From the NCBI RefSeq assembly GCF_002920575.1, contig NZ_PQSQ01000011.1, positions 62,001 through 126,000 of the forward strand: 64,000 nucleotides of DNA, given 5' to 3'. The stretch comes from Streptomyces sp. Ru73. Its GTDB lineage: Bacteria; Actinomycetota; Actinomycetes; Streptomycetales; Streptomycetaceae. Shown one piece after another: positions 13,180 through 23,247 of the stretch. Each line of letters starts with the position of its first letter. The stretch's first letter is position 1. A program made the translations under genes and the position numbers. Below the pieces are notes generated by a model. The model searched no databases. It was not told the DNA's origin and saw only the letters and a program-made list of their open reading frames with translations.

Positions 13180-13291
13180 CCTCCCGCCGGGAGGACCGGA
13201 AGCGAGTCCCAGGTATTCGTCATCCCTTGTCAGGGGTGGAAGTACGGGAATCTTCCGGGAAGCGTCAGCGGGGTGCCTCAGCCAGGCACCC
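13180..13291 (+). promoter_or_regulatory. S10 leader, upstream hairpins
   Basis: Two perfect hairpins in the long rpsJ leader: CCTCCC/GGGAGG (13180-13194, 3-nt loop) and GGGTGCCT/AGGCACCC (13271-13291, 5-nt loop). The region carries no ORF with normal codon use. Together with the element at 13362 it suggests a structured regulatory leader; the ligand, if any, is unknown. Confidence 0.5.
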
Positions 13292-13361
13292 GGTGGGTGT
13301 CCACGACCCCACGTCCTCCTTCTCGAAGGATCTCCCCTGCGGAGATGTGCGGGAAGGGAAG

Positions 13362-13388
13362 CGACACGCCCGACCGCGTGGGTCGGCG
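13362..13388 (+). promoter_or_regulatory. rpsJ leader hairpin element, shared with the rpsL leader
   Basis: Second copy of the 27-nt element (see 3861-3887), here reading CGACACG, CCCGACC, GCGT, GGGTCGGCG. 25 of 27 positions are identical, and both differences avoid the CCGACC/GGTCGG stem. It ends 94 nt before the rpsJ start. Confidence 0.6.
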
Positions 13389-13482
13389 GGGAGTCAGGAT
13401 GTGAGCCGTGGGCGCGTGTCTCCGAAAGACGCAAGCGCACCGGGTCCCAGAGCGTTACGAGAGACAGGACTACGAAGTAGCC

Positions 13483-13791
13483 ATGGCGGGACAGAAGATC
13501 CGCATCCGGCTCAAGGCCTACGACCACGAGGTCATCGACAGCTCGGCGAAGAAGATCGTCGAGACGGTGACCCGCACTGGTGCGTCGGTCGCGGGCCCGG
13601 TGCCGCTGCCCACTGAAAAGAACGTGTACTGCGTCATCAAGTCGCCGCACAAGTACAAGGACTCGCGCGAGCACTTCGAGATGCGCACGCACAAGCGCCT
13701 GATCGACATTCTCGACCCGACGCCGAAGACCGTTGACTCCCTGATGCGACTCGACCTTCCGGCCGGTGTCGACATCGAGATCAAGCTCTGA
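13483..13791 (+). CDS. rpsJ: 30S ribosomal protein S10
   Basis: 102 residues from the ATG at 13483 ([19 protein letters not shown]), the invariant S10 start; the frame is open further upstream through the leader, which is not coding. S10 (NusE) is both a 30S head protein and an elongation-complex factor with NusB. First gene of an uninterrupted 11-gene run to rpsQ. The ribosome-binding site before the ATG is weak, consistent with control through the leader. Confidence 0.97.
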   Translation: MAGQKIRIRLKAYDHEVIDSSAKKIVETVTRTGASVAGPVPLPTEKNVYCVIKSPHKYKDSREHFEMRTHKRLIDILDPTPKTVDSLMRLDLPAGVDIEIKL

Positions 13792-13807
13792 GGCGGGTGA
13801 TCTGAGA

Positions 13808-14452
13808 ATGGCTAAGCAGATCAAGGGCCTCCTGGGCGAGAAGCTCGGCATGACCCAGGTCTGGGACGAGAACAACCGCGTCGTCCCGGTCACCGTGGTC
13901 AAGGCCGGTCCCTGTGTCGTCACCCAGGTGCGCACCGCAGACCAGGACGGTTACGACTCCGTCCAGATCGCCTTCGGCGAGATCGACCCGCGCAAGGTGA
14001 ACAAGCCCCTCAAGGGCCACTTCGCCAAGGCCGACGTCACCCCCCGCCGCCACCTCGTCGAGGTCCGTACCGCCGACGCCGGCGAGTACACCCTCGGCCA
14101 GGAGCTGAGCGCCGACGTCTTCGACGCCGGCATCAAGGTCGACGTGACCGGCAAGACCAAGGGCAAGGGCACCGCCGGTGTCATGAAGCGCCACGGCTTC
14201 GCCGGTGGCAAGGCTTCGCACGGTGCGCACCGCATCCACCGGAAGCCGGGCTCCATCGGTGGCTGCGCCACCCCGGGCCGCGTGTTCAAGGGCATGCGGA
14301 TGGCCGGCCGTATGGGCAATGAGCGGGTCACCACCCAGAACCTGACCGTCCACGCCGTTGACGCGGAGAAGGGTCTGCTGCTCATCAAGGGCGCAGTTCC
14401 TGGTCCGAACGGCGGCCTCGTCCTGGTCCGTACCGCGGCCAAGGGGGCCTGA
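13808..14452 (+). CDS. rplC: 50S ribosomal protein L3
   Basis: 214 residues from the ATG at 13808 ([17 protein letters not shown]). L3 is an early-assembly protein whose extension reaches the peptidyl-transferase centre. The loop around [21 protein letters not shown] is conserved. The gene starts 16 nt after rpsJ and is followed 8 nt later by rplD. Confidence 0.97.
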   Translation: MAKQIKGLLGEKLGMTQVWDENNRVVPVTVVKAGPCVVTQVRTADQDGYDSVQIAFGEIDPRKVNKPLKGHFAKADVTPRRHLVEVRTADAGEYTLGQELSADVFDAGIKVDVTGKTKGKGTAGVMKRHGFAGGKASHGAHRIHRKPGSIGGCATPGRVFKGMRMAGRMGNERVTTQNLTVHAVDAEKGLLLIKGAVPGPNGGLVLVRTAAKGA

Positions 14453-14460
14453 GGTAACCG

Positions 14461-15111
14461 ATGAGCACCATTGACATCCTTTCGCCGGCAGGCGACAAGG
14501 CCGGTACCGTCGAGCTCCCCGCGGAGATCTTCGACGCGAAGGTCAGCGTTCCGCTGATCCACCAGGTCGTCGTCGCGCAGCTGGCCGCTGCCCGTCAGGG
14601 CACGCACAAGACCAAGACCCGTGGTGAGGTCCGCGGCGGTGGCAAGAAGCCGTACCGCCAGAAGGGCACCGGCCGCGCGCGCCAGGGTTCGACCCGTGCG
14701 CCGCAGTTCGCCGGCGGTGGCACCGTCCACGGCCCCGTGCCGCGTGACTACGCGCAGCGGACCCCGAAGAAGATGAAGGCCGCCGCCCTGCGCGGTGCCC
14801 TCTCGGACCGGGCCCGCCACGACCGCGTCCACGTCGTTTCCGGCGTGGTCGACGGCGCGATCTCCACCAAGGCCGCCAAGACGCTGTTCGGCAAGATCTC
14901 GGAGCGCAAGAACGTGCTCCTGGTCGCCGAGCGTTCCGACGAGGCCGCGTGGCTGTCCGCCCGCAACCTGCCCCAGGTCCACATCCTGGAGCCGGGCCAG
15001 CTGAACACGTACGACGTGCTCGTCTCCGACGACGTGGTCTTCACCAAGGCCGCCTTCGAGTCCTTCGTGTCTGGCCCCAAGGCCGTTGAGACCGAAGGGA
15101 GCGACGCCTGA
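14461..15111 (+). CDS. rplD: 50S ribosomal protein L4
   Basis: 216 residues. L4 lines the exit tunnel. The tunnel loop [19 protein letters not shown] is intact (macrolide-type mutations in other bacteria fall here). In E. coli L4 represses the S10 operon; the long leader upstream of rpsJ would be the place to look for an equivalent. Its TGA overlaps the ATG of rplW by 1 nt. Confidence 0.97.
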   Translation: MSTIDILSPAGDKAGTVELPAEIFDAKVSVPLIHQVVVAQLAAARQGTHKTKTRGEVRGGGKKPYRQKGTGRARQGSTRAPQFAGGGTVHGPVPRDYAQRTPKKMKAAALRGALSDRARHDRVHVVSGVVDGAISTKAAKTLFGKISERKNVLLVAERSDEAAWLSARNLPQVHILEPGQLNTYDVLVSDDVVFTKAAFESFVSGPKAVETEGSDA

Positions 15112-15434
15112 TGGCTGAGGCGACCGTTACCAGCAAGACCTTCACGGACCCCCGTGACGTGCTCGTGAAGCCCGTCGTGTCCGAGAAGAGCTACGCGCTG
15201 CTGGACGAGAACAAGTACACGTTCATCGTCGACCCGCGTGCCAACAAGACCCAGATCAAGCAGGCCGTCGAGGCGGTCTTCTCGGTCAAGGTCACCGGGG
15301 TGAACACGATCAACCGGCAGGGCAAGCGCAAGCGCACCCGCACCGGTTTCGGCAAGCGCGCTGACACCAAGCGCGCCATCGTGACCCTCGCCGAGGGCGA
15401 CCGTATCGACATCTTCGGCGGTCCGACCGCCTAA
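15111..15434 (+). CDS. rplW: 50S ribosomal protein L23
   Basis: 107 residues. L23 sits at the tunnel exit and is the docking site for trigger factor and SRP. It contains the conserved [19 protein letters not shown] opening and [13 protein letters not shown] segment. Start overlaps the rplD stop by 1 nt; rplB follows after 40 nt. Confidence 0.97.
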   Translation: MAEATVTSKTFTDPRDVLVKPVVSEKSYALLDENKYTFIVDPRANKTQIKQAVEAVFSVKVTGVNTINRQGKRKRTRTGFGKRADTKRAIVTLAEGDRIDIFGGPTA

Positions 15435-15474
15435 CGGCGGTCTGGATCGTCCGGAATCGGACGAGGACTGAGAA

Positions 15475-16311
15475 ATGGGTATCCGCAAGTACAAGCCGAC
15501 GACCCCGGGCCGTCGTGGCTCCAGCGTCGCCGACTTTGTCGAGATCACGCGGTCCACGCCGGAGAAGTCGCTGGTTCGCCCGCTGCACAGCAAGGGCGGC
15601 CGTAACAACGCCGGTCGTGTGACCGTTCGCCACCAGGGTGGTGGCCACAAGCGCGCCTACCGCGTGATCGACTTCCGTCGTCACGACAAGGACGGCGTGC
15701 CGGCCAAGGTCGCGCACATCGAGTACGACCCCAACCGCACCGCGCGCATCGCGCTCCTGCACTACGCGGACGGCGAGAAGCGCTACATCATCGCCCCCCG
15801 CGGTCTGTCGCAGGGTGACCGGGTCGAGAACGGCCCGGGCGCGGACATCAAGCCGGGCAACAACCTGGCGCTGCGCAACATCCCGGTGGGTACGACGATC
15901 CACGCCATCGAGCTGCGGCCCGGCGGCGGCGCGAAGTTCGCCCGCTCCGCGGGTGCCTCCGTGCAGCTGCTGGCGAAGGAGGGCACCATGGCCCACCTTC
16001 GTATGCCGTCCGGTGAGATCCGCCTGGTCGACGTCCGCTGCCGCGCCACCATCGGCGAGGTCGGCAACGCCGAGCAGTCGAACATCAACTGGGGCAAGGC
16101 CGGCCGTATGCGCTGGAAGGGCGTCCGCCCGACCGTGCGTGGTGTCGTGATGAACCCCGTCGACCACCCGCACGGTGGTGGTGAGGGCAAGACCTCCGGT
16201 GGTCGCCACCCGGTCTCGCCGTGGGGTCAGAAGGAGGGTCGTACGCGTTCGCCGAAGAAGGCTTCGAACAAGTACATCGTCCGCCGCCGCAAGACGAACA
16301 AGAAGCGCTAG
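15475..16311 (+). CDS. rplB: 50S ribosomal protein L2
   Basis: 278 residues. L2 is required for subunit joining and peptidyl-transferase activity. The conserved C-terminal [17 protein letters not shown] motif, containing the critical His, is present, and the tail is strongly basic ([15 protein letters not shown]). GTATC codons after the ATG give [15 protein letters not shown]. Normal length and position. Confidence 0.97.
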   Translation: MGIRKYKPTTPGRRGSSVADFVEITRSTPEKSLVRPLHSKGGRNNAGRVTVRHQGGGHKRAYRVIDFRRHDKDGVPAKVAHIEYDPNRTARIALLHYADGEKRYIIAPRGLSQGDRVENGPGADIKPGNNLALRNIPVGTTIHAIELRPGGGAKFARSAGASVQLLAKEGTMAHLRMPSGEIRLVDVRCRATIGEVGNAEQSNINWGKAGRMRWKGVRPTVRGVVMNPVDHPHGGGEGKTSGGRHPVSPWGQKEGRTRSPKKASNKYIVRRRKTNKKR

Positions 16312-16323
16312 GAGCGGGTTTAG

Positions 16324-16605
16324 ATGCCGCGCAGTCTCAAGAAGGGGCCCTTCGTCGACGACCACCTGATCAAGAAGGTGGACGCACAGAACGAAGCCGG
16401 CACCAAGAACGTCATCAAGACCTGGTCCCGTCGCTCCATGATCGTGCCGGCCATGCTCGGCCACACGCTGGCGGTGCACAACGGCAAGACCCACGTCCCG
16501 GTGTTCGTCACCGAGTCGATGGTCGGCCACAAGCTCGGCGAGTTTGCGCCGACCCGCACCTTCCGCGGCCATGAGAAGGACGACCGCAAGTCGCGTCGTC
16601 GCTGA
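16324..16605 (+). CDS. rpsS: 30S ribosomal protein S19
   Basis: 93-residue S19, a 30S head protein contacting the A-site finger of the 50S subunit. It starts [15 protein letters not shown] and contains the conserved [21 protein letters not shown] region. It lies 12 nt after rplB. Confidence 0.97.
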   Translation: MPRSLKKGPFVDDHLIKKVDAQNEAGTKNVIKTWSRRSMIVPAMLGHTLAVHNGKTHVPVFVTESMVGHKLGEFAPTRTFRGHEKDDRKSRRR

Positions 16606-16625
16606 TCTGCGGAGAGCGAAGACCA

Positions 16626-16997
16626 ATGACTGACACCGAAGGGACAACCATGGAAGCCAGGGCCCAGGCGCGCTACGTGCGCGTCACGCCCATGAAGGCC
16701 CGCCGCGTGGTGGACCTTGTCCGTGGCATGGATGCCACGGAGGCTCAGGCGGTCCTGCGTTTCGCCCCGCAGGCCGCGAGCGTGCCGGTGGGCAAGGTGC
16801 TGGACAGCGCCATTGCCAACGCCGCGCACAACTACGACCACACGGACGCCTCGTCGCTGTACATCAGCGAGGCGTACGTCGACGAGGGCCCGACCCTGAA
16901 GCGGTTCCGTCCGCGCGCCCAGGGCCGTGCCTACCGGATCCGCAAGCGGACCAGCCACATCACCGTGGTCGTCAGCAGCAAGGAAGGAACCCGGTAA
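16626..16997 (+). CDS. rplV: 50S ribosomal protein L22
   Basis: L22 of the exit tunnel and its rim. Two starts are plausible: ATG 16626 (123 residues, [14 protein letters not shown]) behind GGAGAG, and ATG 16650 (115 residues, [12 protein letters not shown]) behind AAGGGA. The second matches the usual beginning of actinobacterial L22, so the true protein may be the shorter one. The conserved [14 protein letters not shown] and [18 protein letters not shown] segments are present. The stop overlaps the rpsC start by 1 nt. Confidence 0.95.
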   Translation: MTDTEGTTMEARAQARYVRVTPMKARRVVDLVRGMDATEAQAVLRFAPQAASVPVGKVLDSAIANAAHNYDHTDASSLYISEAYVDEGPTLKRFRPRAQGRAYRIRKRTSHITVVVSSKEGTR

Positions 16998-17824
16998 TGG
17001 GCCAGAAGGTAAACCCGCACGGGTTCCGGCTCGGCGTCACCACCGACTTCAAGTCCCGCTGGTACGCCGACAAGCTCTACAAGGACTACGTCAAGGAAGA
17101 CGTCGCCATTCGTCGCATGATGACGAAGGGCATGGAGCGCGCTGGTATCTCCAAGGTGGAGATCGAGCGCACCCGTGAGCGCGTCCGCGTTGACATCCAC
17201 ACCGCTCGCCCCGGCATCGTCATCGGCCGCCGCGGCGCCGAGGCCGACCGCATCCGCGGTGAGCTGGAGAAGCTCACCGGCAAGCAGGTCCAGCTGAACA
17301 TCCTCGAGGTCAAGAACCCCGAGACCGATGCCCAGCTGGTCGCGCAGGCCGTCGCGGAGCAGCTCTCCTCGCGCGTCTCCTTCCGTCGTGCCATGCGCAA
17401 GAGCATGCAGTCGACGATGAAGGCCGGCGCCAAGGGCATCAAGATCCAGTGCGGTGGCCGTCTCGGCGGCGCCGAGATGTCCCGCTCGGAGTTCTACCGC
17501 GAGGGCCGCGTGCCCCTGCACACGCTCCGTGCGAACGTCGACTACGGCTTCTTCGAGGCCCGTACGACCTTCGGCCGCATCGGCGTGAAGGTCTGGATCT
17601 ACAAGGGCGACGTCAAGAACATCGCCGAGGTTCGCGCCGAGAACGCCGCTGCCCGTGCGGGTAACCGCCCGGCCCGCGGTGGCAACGACCGCCCGCGTCG
17701 CGGTGGCGAGCGCGGTGGCCGCGGCCGCAAGCCGCAGCAGCAGGCTCCCGCTGCCGAGGCCGCCAAGGCCGAGGCTCCGGCCGGTGCCGCCGCTGAGCCC
17801 AGCGCTGCCGGAAAGGAGAGCTGA
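16997..17824 (+). CDS. rpsC: 30S ribosomal protein S3
   Basis: 275 residues. S3 lines the mRNA entry channel; the KH domain motif [13 protein letters not shown] and helicase-site basic residues are present. Compared with E. coli S3 (~233) it carries a ~45-residue extension: an Arg/Gly-rich part ([14 protein letters not shown]) followed by Gln/Ala/Glu-rich low complexity ending AAGKES. Such tails are common in actinobacteria. ATG overlaps the rplV stop. Confidence 0.97.
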   Translation: MGQKVNPHGFRLGVTTDFKSRWYADKLYKDYVKEDVAIRRMMTKGMERAGISKVEIERTRERVRVDIHTARPGIVIGRRGAEADRIRGELEKLTGKQVQLNILEVKNPETDAQLVAQAVAEQLSSRVSFRRAMRKSMQSTMKAGAKGIKIQCGGRLGGAEMSRSEFYREGRVPLHTLRANVDYGFFEARTTFGRIGVKVWIYKGDVKNIAEVRAENAAARAGNRPARGGNDRPRRGGERGGRGRKPQQQAPAAEAAKAEAPAGAAAEPSAAGKES

Positions 17825-17827
17825 CCC

Positions 17828-18247
17828 ATGCTGATCCCTCGCAGGGTCAAGCACCGCAAGCAGCACCACCCCAAGCGCCACGGCCTGGCCAAGGGTGGTA
17901 CCGAGCTCGCTTTCGGTGAGTACGGTATCCAGGCTCTGACCGGGGCCTACGTGACGAACCGGCAGATCGAGTCCGCTCGTATCGCCATGACCCGTCACAT
18001 CAAGCGTGGCGGCAAGGTGTGGATCAACATCTACCCCGACCGTCCGCTGACGAAGAAGCCGGCCGAGACCCGCATGGGTTCCGGTAAGGGTTCTCCGGAG
18101 TGGTGGGTCGCGAACGTCAAGCCCGGCCGGGTGATGTTCGAGCTGTCCTTCCCGAACGAAAAGGTTGCCAAGGAGGCGCTGACCCGCGCCGCCCACAAGC
18201 TTCCGATGAAGTGCCGCATCGTGCGGCGCGAGGCAGGTGAGTCGTGA
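17828..18247 (+). CDS. rplP: 50S ribosomal protein L16
   Basis: 139 residues. L16 organises the A-site region of the 50S and promotes tRNA accommodation. It begins [19 protein letters not shown] and contains the conserved [19 protein letters not shown]. Its TGA shares bases with the rpmC ATG (ATGA-type junction). Confidence 0.97.
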   Translation: MLIPRRVKHRKQHHPKRHGLAKGGTELAFGEYGIQALTGAYVTNRQIESARIAMTRHIKRGGKVWINIYPDRPLTKKPAETRMGSGKGSPEWWVANVKPGRVMFELSFPNEKVAKEALTRAAHKLPMKCRIVRREAGES

Positions 18248-18471
18248 TGGCGGCCGGTACCAAGGCGACCGAGCTGCGCGAGCTGAACAACGAGGACCTC
18301 GTTGCCAAGCTTCGTGAGGCCAAGGAGGAGCTGTTCAACCTCCGCTTCCAGGCGGCGACCGGACAGCTCGAAAACCACGGCCGGCTGAAGGCCGTCCGCA
18401 AGGACATCGCCCGGATCTACACCCTGATGCGCGAGCGCGAGCTCGGCATCGAGACGGTGGAGAGCGCCTGA
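18247..18471 (+). CDS. rpmC: 50S ribosomal protein L29
   Basis: 74 residues from the ATG at 18247 ([18 protein letters not shown]); an in-frame GTG three bases upstream is less likely. L29 lies near the tunnel exit beside L23. The [27 protein letters not shown] segment, here split to its key parts FNLRFQ and [10 protein letters not shown], is typical. Overlaps both neighbours by 1 nt. Confidence 0.96.
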   Translation: MAAGTKATELRELNNEDLVAKLREAKEELFNLRFQAATGQLENHGRLKAVRKDIARIYTLMRERELGIETVESA

Positions 18472-18755
18472 TGAGCGAGACGAATGTGACTGAGAAGAAG
18501 CAGGAGCGCGGCTTCCGCAAGACCCGTGAGGGTCTGGTCGTCAGCGACAAGATGGACAAGACCGTCGTCGTCGCCGTCGAGGACCGCGTCAAGCACGCGC
18601 TGTACGGCAAGGTCATCCGTCGTACCAACAAGCTCAAGGCGCACGACGAGCAGAACGCCGCGGGTGTCGGCGACCGCGTCCTCCTCATGGAGACCCGGCC
18701 GCAGTCCGCGACGAAGCGCTGGCGCGTCGTCGAGATCCTCGAGAAGGCCAAGTAA
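18471..18755 (+). CDS. rpsQ: 30S ribosomal protein S17
   Basis: 94 residues. S17 is a primary 16S rRNA binder of OB-fold type. It has the actinobacterial N-terminal extension ([20 protein letters not shown]) and then conserved [17 protein letters not shown]. It is the last gene of the tightly packed S10 run; 130 bases with two hairpins separate it from rplN. Confidence 0.97.
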   Translation: MSETNVTEKKQERGFRKTREGLVVSDKMDKTVVVAVEDRVKHALYGKVIRRTNKLKAHDEQNAAGVGDRVLLMETRPQSATKRWRVVEILEKAK

Positions 18756-18792
18756 TTCCCTTACGGGGATTTACGAAGGCAAGCACATCCCC

Positions 18793-18857
18793 CCGAGGGG
18801 GATTCCCTCGGAATAGTTCCGCCAGGCTCCGCAGGGGCTGCCCAGCAGCCCCTGCGG
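18793..18857 (+). terminator. Tandem hairpins at the S10/spc boundary
   Basis: First hairpin CCGAGGG/CCCTCGG (18793-18811, 5-nt loop). Second hairpin with a perfect 12-bp stem (18829-18840 with 18846-18857, loop CCCAG). No T-run. Within an otherwise gap-free ribosomal array this looks like an internal terminator or processing site between the S10-type and spc-type segments. Confidence 0.65.
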
Positions 18858-18885
18858 GGAACCGGCAGACGATCAGGAGATAGAC

Positions 18886-19254
18886 GTGATCCAGCAGGAG
18901 TCTCGGCTTCGCGTCGCCGACAACACGGGTGCGAAGGAAATCCTCACCATCCGTGTTCTCGGTGGCTCGGGCCGACGCTACGCGGGCATCGGTGACGTCA
19001 TCGTCGCCACCGTGAAGGATGCGATCCCCGGTGGCAACGTGAAGAAGGGTGACGTCGTCAAGGCGGTCATCGTGCGCACCGTGAAGGAGCGCCGCCGTCC
19101 CGACGGTTCGTACATCCGCTTCGACGAGAACGCGGCCGTCATCCTCAAGAACGATGGCGACCCCCGCGGCACCCGCATCTTCGGCCCCGTGGGCCGTGAG
19201 CTGCGCGAGAAGAAGTTCATGAAGATCATCTCGCTCGCGCCGGAGGTGCTGTAA
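18886..19254 (+). CDS. rplN: 50S ribosomal protein L14
   Basis: 122 residues, normal length. L14 forms inter-subunit bridges and is the binding site of the silencing factor RsfS. It starts with GTG ([18 protein letters not shown]) after CAGGAGA. First gene after the hairpins, so probably the start of a separately adjustable spc segment; 3 nt separate it from rplX. Confidence 0.97.
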   Translation: MIQQESRLRVADNTGAKEILTIRVLGGSGRRYAGIGDVIVATVKDAIPGGNVKKGDVVKAVIVRTVKERRRPDGSYIRFDENAAVILKNDGDPRGTRIFGPVGRELREKKFMKIISLAPEVL

Positions 19255-19257
19255 CCG

Positions 19258-19581
19258 ATGAAGATCAAGAAGGGCGACCTGGTCCAGGTCATCACCGGTA
19301 AGGACAAGGGCAAGCAGGGCAAGGTCATCCAGGCCTTCCCCCGCGAGGACCGCGTCCTGGTCGAGGGTGTCAACCGGGTCAAGAAGCACACCAAGGCCGG
19401 CCAGACCGCTCGTGGTTCGAAGACCGGCGGCATCGTGACCACCGAGGCCCCCATCCACGTCAGCAACGTTCAGCTGGTCGTGGAGAAGGACGGCCAGAAG
19501 GTCGTCACCCGCGTCGGGTACCGCTTCGACGACGAGGGCAACAAGATCCGCGTTGCCAAGCGGACCGGTGAGGACATCTGA
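19258..19581 (+). CDS. rplX: 50S ribosomal protein L24
   Basis: 107 residues. L24 is an assembly-initiator protein with a KOW motif, seen here as [20 protein letters not shown]. The stop overlaps the ATG of rplE by 1 nt. Confidence 0.97.
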   Translation: MKIKKGDLVQVITGKDKGKQGKVIQAFPREDRVLVEGVNRVKKHTKAGQTARGSKTGGIVTTEAPIHVSNVQLVVEKDGQKVVTRVGYRFDDEGNKIRVAKRTGEDI

Positions 19582-20141
19582 TGACTGCCACCACCAACGC
19601 ACCGCGCCTCAAGCAGCGCTACCGCGAAGAGATCGCCGGGAAGCTGAAGGACGAGTTCTCGTACGAGAACGTCATGCAGATCCCCGGCCTGACCAAGATC
19701 GTGGTCAACATGGGTGTGGGCGACGCCGCCCGCGACTCCAAGCTGATCGAGGGCGCCATCCGCGACCTCACCACGATCACCGGCCAGAAGCCGGCCGTGA
19801 CCAAGGCCCGTAAGTCCATCGCGCAGTTCAAGCTGCGTGAGGGCCAGCCGATCGGTGCCCACGTCACCCTCCGCGGTGACCGCATGTGGGAGTTCCTGGA
19901 CCGCCTGCTGTCGCTGGCGCTGCCGCGCATCCGCGACTTCCGCGGTCTGTCGCCGAAGCAGTTCGACGGCCGGGGCAACTACACCTTCGGTCTCACGGAG
20001 CAGGTCATGTTCCACGAGATCGACCAGGACAAGATCGACCGTACCCGGGGTATGGACATCACCGTGGTCACCACGGCGACCAACGACGACGAGGGCCGCG
20101 CCCTCCTCCGTCACCTCGGCTTCCCGTTCAAGGAGGCGTGA
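19581..20141 (+). CDS. rplE: 50S ribosomal protein L5
   Basis: 186 residues. L5 binds 5S rRNA in the central protuberance and contacts S13. Contains [15 protein letters not shown] and [14 protein letters not shown], both family hallmarks. An Ala/Thr-rich N-terminal extension ([14 protein letters not shown]) is typical of actinobacteria. rpsN starts 5 nt after the stop. Confidence 0.97.
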   Translation: MTATTNAPRLKQRYREEIAGKLKDEFSYENVMQIPGLTKIVVNMGVGDAARDSKLIEGAIRDLTTITGQKPAVTKARKSIAQFKLREGQPIGAHVTLRGDRMWEFLDRLLSLALPRIRDFRGLSPKQFDGRGNYTFGLTEQVMFHEIDQDKIDRTRGMDITVVTTATNDDEGRALLRHLGFPFKEA

Positions 20142-20146
20142 GCGAG

Positions 20147-20332
20147 ATGGCGAAGAAGGCTCTCATCGCGAAGGCTGCTCGCAAGCCCAAGTTCGGCGTG
20201 CGCGCGTACACCCGCTGCCAGCGCTGCGGTCGTCCGCACTCCGTCTACCGCAAGTTCGGCCTCTGCCGCGTGTGCCTCCGTGAGATGGCTCACCGTGGCG
20301 AGCTGCCGGGCGTGACCAAGAGCTCCTGGTAA
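20147..20332 (+). CDS. rpsN: 30S ribosomal protein S14, zinc-binding (type Z)
   Basis: 61-residue S14 with the zinc ribbon CQRC-X12-CRVC (Cys24, 27, 40, 43 by count), that is, the C+ form. Streptomycetes usually have a second, zinc-free S14 elsewhere that Zur releases under zinc starvation; this is the default copy in the spc cluster. It begins 5 nt after rplE with ATG at 20147 behind GAGCGAG. Confidence 0.96.
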   Translation: MAKKALIAKAARKPKFGVRAYTRCQRCGRPHSVYRKFGLCRVCLREMAHRGELPGVTKSSW

Positions 20333-20352
20333 TCACCTACTTGGTGGTTACC
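20328..20352 (+). terminator. Hairpin overlapping the rpsN stop
   Basis: GGTAATCACC and GGTGGTTACC pair over 10 bp (one G-U) around TACTT, with the rpsN stop codon inside the left arm. No T-run. It opens the 240-base gap before rpsH and may be a processing site or weak terminator. The rest of that gap shows no gene or clear promoter. Confidence 0.45.
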
Positions 20353-20572
20353 GGAGGCTCTCGGTAAGCATTCGAGTGGCGTGGCGCCCCACCCCTATCA
20401 CCTAGAGTGGAAGGGTTGGGCGCCCGCCGCCCGAGACCGACCGCGGGCCACCGTGCCCGCTCAAAGTCGCTTACTACGCCGTAGGTCCCCGTGCCGCACC
20501 CGTCCCGCCAAGGAGTGGGGAGAGGGATGGCGCATATAGGAAACCCCGGCGAGAGAGGCCGAAGGCCAATTC

Positions 20573-20971
20573 ATGACCATGACTGACCCCATCGCAGACA
20601 TGCTGACCCGTCTGCGTAACGCGAACTCGGCATACCACGACACCGTGTCGATGCCGCACAGCAAGATCAAGTCGCACATCGCGGAAATCCTCCAGCAGGA
20701 GGGTTACATCACCGGCTGGAAGGTCGAGGACGCCGAGGTCGGCAAGAACCTCGTCCTCGAGCTGAAGTTCGGCCCGAACCGCGAGCGCTCGATCGCCGGC
20801 ATCAAGCGGATTTCGAAGCCGGGCCTGCGGGTCTACGCAAAGTCCACCAACCTGCCGAAGGTCCTCGGCGGCCTGGGCGTGGCGATCATCTCCACGTCCC
20901 ACGGTCTCCTGACCGGTCAGCAGGCCAGCAAGAAGGGTGTAGGCGGAGAAGTTCTCGCCTACGTCTGGTAA
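20573..20971 (+). CDS. rpsH: 30S ribosomal protein S8
   Basis: 132 residues. S8 binds the 16S central domain; in E. coli it is the translational repressor of the spc operon, so the 240-base gap upstream is a candidate control region. Starts [20 protein letters not shown] and ends GEVLAYVW as expected. Confidence 0.97.
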   Translation: MTMTDPIADMLTRLRNANSAYHDTVSMPHSKIKSHIAEILQQEGYITGWKVEDAEVGKNLVLELKFGPNRERSIAGIKRISKPGLRVYAKSTNLPKVLGGLGVAIISTSHGLLTGQQASKKGVGGEVLAYVW

Positions 20972-20993
20972 CCAGGGAACGGAGGAATAGCTA

Positions 20994-21533
20994 ATGTCGC
21001 GCATTGGCAAGCTGCCCATCCAGGTTCCCGCTGGTGTGGACGTCACCATCGATGGCCGTACGGTCTCCGTGAAGGGCCCCAAGGGTTCCCTTTCGCACAC
21101 CGTCGCCGCGCCCATCGAGGTCGCCAAGGGTGAGGACGGCGCCATCAGCGTCACCCGCCCGAACGACGAGCGTCAGAACAAGGCCCTGCACGGCCTGTCC
21201 CGCACGCTGGTGGCGAACATGATCACCGGCGTGACCCAGGGCTACAGCAAGGCGCTCGAGATCAGCGGTGTGGGTTACCGCGTCCAGGCGAAGGGCTCCA
21301 ACCTGGAGTTCTCGCTGGGCTACAGCCACCCGATCCTGATCGAGGCGCCCGAGGGCATCTCGTTCAAGGTCGAGTCCCCGACCAAGCTCAGCGTCGAGGG
21401 CATCGACAAGCAGAAGGTCGGCGAGGTCGCCGCGAACATCCGCAAGCTGCGCAAGCCCGACCCGTACAAGGCCAAGGGCGTCAAGTACGCCGGCGAGGTC
21501 ATCCGCCGCAAGGTCGGAAAGGCTGGTAAGTAA
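20994..21533 (+). CDS. rplF: 50S ribosomal protein L6
   Basis: 179 residues, two-domain L6 near the GTPase-associated centre. Conserved [15 protein letters not shown] opening and the C-terminal [16 protein letters not shown] motif are present. Lies 22 nt after rpsH behind GGAGGAA and 3 nt before rplR. Confidence 0.97.
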   Translation: MSRIGKLPIQVPAGVDVTIDGRTVSVKGPKGSLSHTVAAPIEVAKGEDGAISVTRPNDERQNKALHGLSRTLVANMITGVTQGYSKALEISGVGYRVQAKGSNLEFSLGYSHPILIEAPEGISFKVESPTKLSVEGIDKQKVGEVAANIRKLRKPDPYKAKGVKYAGEVIRRKVGKAGK

Positions 21534-21536
21534 GCC

Positions 21537-21920
21537 ATGGCATACGGTGTGAAGATCGCTAAGGGTGACGCCTACAAGCGCGCCGCCGCTAAGCGTCGCC
21601 ACATCCGCATCCGTAAGCGGATTTCGGGTACCCCGGAGCGTCCTCGTCTGGTCGTGACGCGGTCCAACCGCGGCATCACCGCACAGGTCATCGACGACAT
21701 CAAGGGCCACACCCTGGCCTCTGCGTCGACCCTGGACGCGTCGATCCGTGGTGGCGAGGGCGACAAGAGCGCCCAGGCGAAGAAGGTCGGCGCCCTGGTT
21801 GCCGAGCGTGCCAAGGCTGCCGGTGTCGAGGCCGTCGTGTTCGACCGTGGTGGCAAGCAGTACGCAGGGCGGATTGCCGCTCTGGCCGACGCCGCCCGCG
21901 AAGCCGGGCTGAAGTTCTGA
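21537..21920 (+). CDS. rplR: 50S ribosomal protein L18
   Basis: 127 residues. L18 delivers 5S rRNA to the central protuberance. Ends with the family signature [24 protein letters not shown] 3 nt after the rplF stop. Confidence 0.97.
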   Translation: MAYGVKIAKGDAYKRAAAKRRHIRIRKRISGTPERPRLVVTRSNRGITAQVIDDIKGHTLASASTLDASIRGGEGDKSAQAKKVGALVAERAKAAGVEAVVFDRGGKQYAGRIAALADAAREAGLKF

Positions 21921-21966
21921 GCCCTGGTTCCGTAGCTAGCGGACGTAACAGAGAGAGGTAATTCCA

Positions 21967-22572
21967 ATGGCTGGACCCCAGCGCCGCGGTGGCGGCGCCG
22001 GTGGCGGCGAGCGGCGGGACCGTAAGGACCGGCGGGACGGCGGCGCAGCTGCCGAGAAGACCGCTTACGTCGAGCGTGTTGTCGCCATCAACCGTGTCGC
22101 CAAGGTTGTGAAGGGTGGTCGTCGCTTCAGCTTCACCGCGCTGGTCGTGGTGGGCGACGGTGACGGCACCGTGGGTGTCGGTTACGGCAAGGCCAAGGAG
22201 GTGCCGGCCGCCATCGCCAAGGGCGTTGAGGAGGCCAAGAAGCACTTCTTCAAGGTCCCCCGTATCGCCGGCACCATCCCGCACCCGATCCAGGGCGAGA
22301 AGGCCGCGGGCGTCGTCCTGCTCAAGCCTGCTTCCCCCGGTACCGGTGTGATCGCCGGTGGCCCGGTGCGTGCCGTGCTCGAGTGCGCCGGCATCCACGA
22401 CGTGCTGAGCAAGTCGCTCGGTTCGTCGAACCCGATCAACATCGTGCACGCCACGGTGGAGGCGCTCCAGGGTCTCAAGCGGCCCGAGGAGATCGCCGCC
22501 CGTCGTGGTCTGCCGCTGGAGGACGTTGCTCCCGCCGCTCTGCTGCGGGCGCGTGCCGGGGTGAACGCGTGA
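21967..22572 (+). CDS. rpsE: 30S ribosomal protein S5
   Basis: 201 residues. S5 contributes to decoding fidelity and mRNA unwinding. The spectinomycin loop region [20 protein letters not shown] is wild type. A Gly/Arg-rich N-terminal extension ([20 protein letters not shown]) precedes the S5 domain, as in related actinobacteria. GTGATG junction with rpmD. Confidence 0.97.
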   Translation: MAGPQRRGGGAGGGERRDRKDRRDGGAAAEKTAYVERVVAINRVAKVVKGGRRFSFTALVVVGDGDGTVGVGYGKAKEVPAAIAKGVEEAKKHFFKVPRIAGTIPHPIQGEKAAGVVLLKPASPGTGVIAGGPVRAVLECAGIHDVLSKSLGSSNPINIVHATVEALQGLKRPEEIAARRGLPLEDVAPAALLRARAGVNA

Positions 22573-22751
22573 TGCGCATCAAGATCACTCAGACGAAGTC
22601 CTACATCGGCAGCAAGCAGAACCACCGTGACACGCTGCGTTCGCTCGGCCTCAAGCGGCTGAACGACAGCGTCGTGCGCGAGGCCCGTCCCGAGGTCGTC
22701 GGCATGGTGCACACCGTGCGTCACCTCGTGACGGTCGAGGAGGTCGACTGA
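22572..22751 (+). CDS. rpmD: 50S ribosomal protein L30
   Basis: 59 residues from the ATG at 22572 ([20 protein letters not shown]). Small non-essential large-subunit protein of normal length; start overlaps the rpsE stop by 1 nt and rplO begins 1 nt after its stop. Confidence 0.96.
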   Translation: MRIKITQTKSYIGSKQNHRDTLRSLGLKRLNDSVVREARPEVVGMVHTVRHLVTVEEVD

Positions 22752-22752
22752 C

Positions 22753-23208
22753 ATGGCGGAGAACAACCCGCTGAAGGTCCACAACCTCCGTCCTGCCCCG
22801 GGCGCCAAGACCGCCAAGACCCGTGTCGGTCGTGGTGAGGCGTCCAAGGGTAAGACCGCTGGTCGTGGTACCAAGGGCACCAAGGCCCGTTACCAGGTTC
22901 CGGAGCGCTTCGAGGGTGGGCAGATGCCCCTCCACATGCGTCTCCCGAAGCTGAAGGGCTTCAAGAACCCCGCCCACAAGCAGTTCCAGGTCGTGAACCT
23001 GGAGAAGCTGGCCGCGCTGTACCCCGAGGGTGGCGAGGTCACGGTGGCCGACCTGGTCGCCAAGGGCGCGGTGCGCAACAACGAGCTCGTCAAGGTCCTG
23101 GGCCAGGGCGAGATCTCCGTGGCGCTGCAGGTGACGGTCGACGCCGTCTCCGGCTCCGCCAAGGAGAAGATCGCCGCTGCCGGCGGCAGCGTCACCGAGC
23201 TGCTCTGA
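22753..23208 (+). CDS. rplO: 50S ribosomal protein L15
   Basis: 151 residues. L15 is a late-assembly protein. The Gly/Arg/Lys-rich N-terminal extension ([19 protein letters not shown]) and the [15 protein letters not shown] motif are typical. Last gene of the spc ribosomal run; a strong hairpin follows before secY. Confidence 0.97.
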   Translation: MAENNPLKVHNLRPAPGAKTAKTRVGRGEASKGKTAGRGTKGTKARYQVPERFEGGQMPLHMRLPKLKGFKNPAHKQFQVVNLEKLAALYPEGGEVTVADLVAKGAVRNNELVKVLGQGEISVALQVTVDAVSGSAKEKIAAAGGSVTELL

Positions 23209-23247
23209 CGCCGCTCTGACGCCGCCCACGGGCGAGTGAATCAACTG

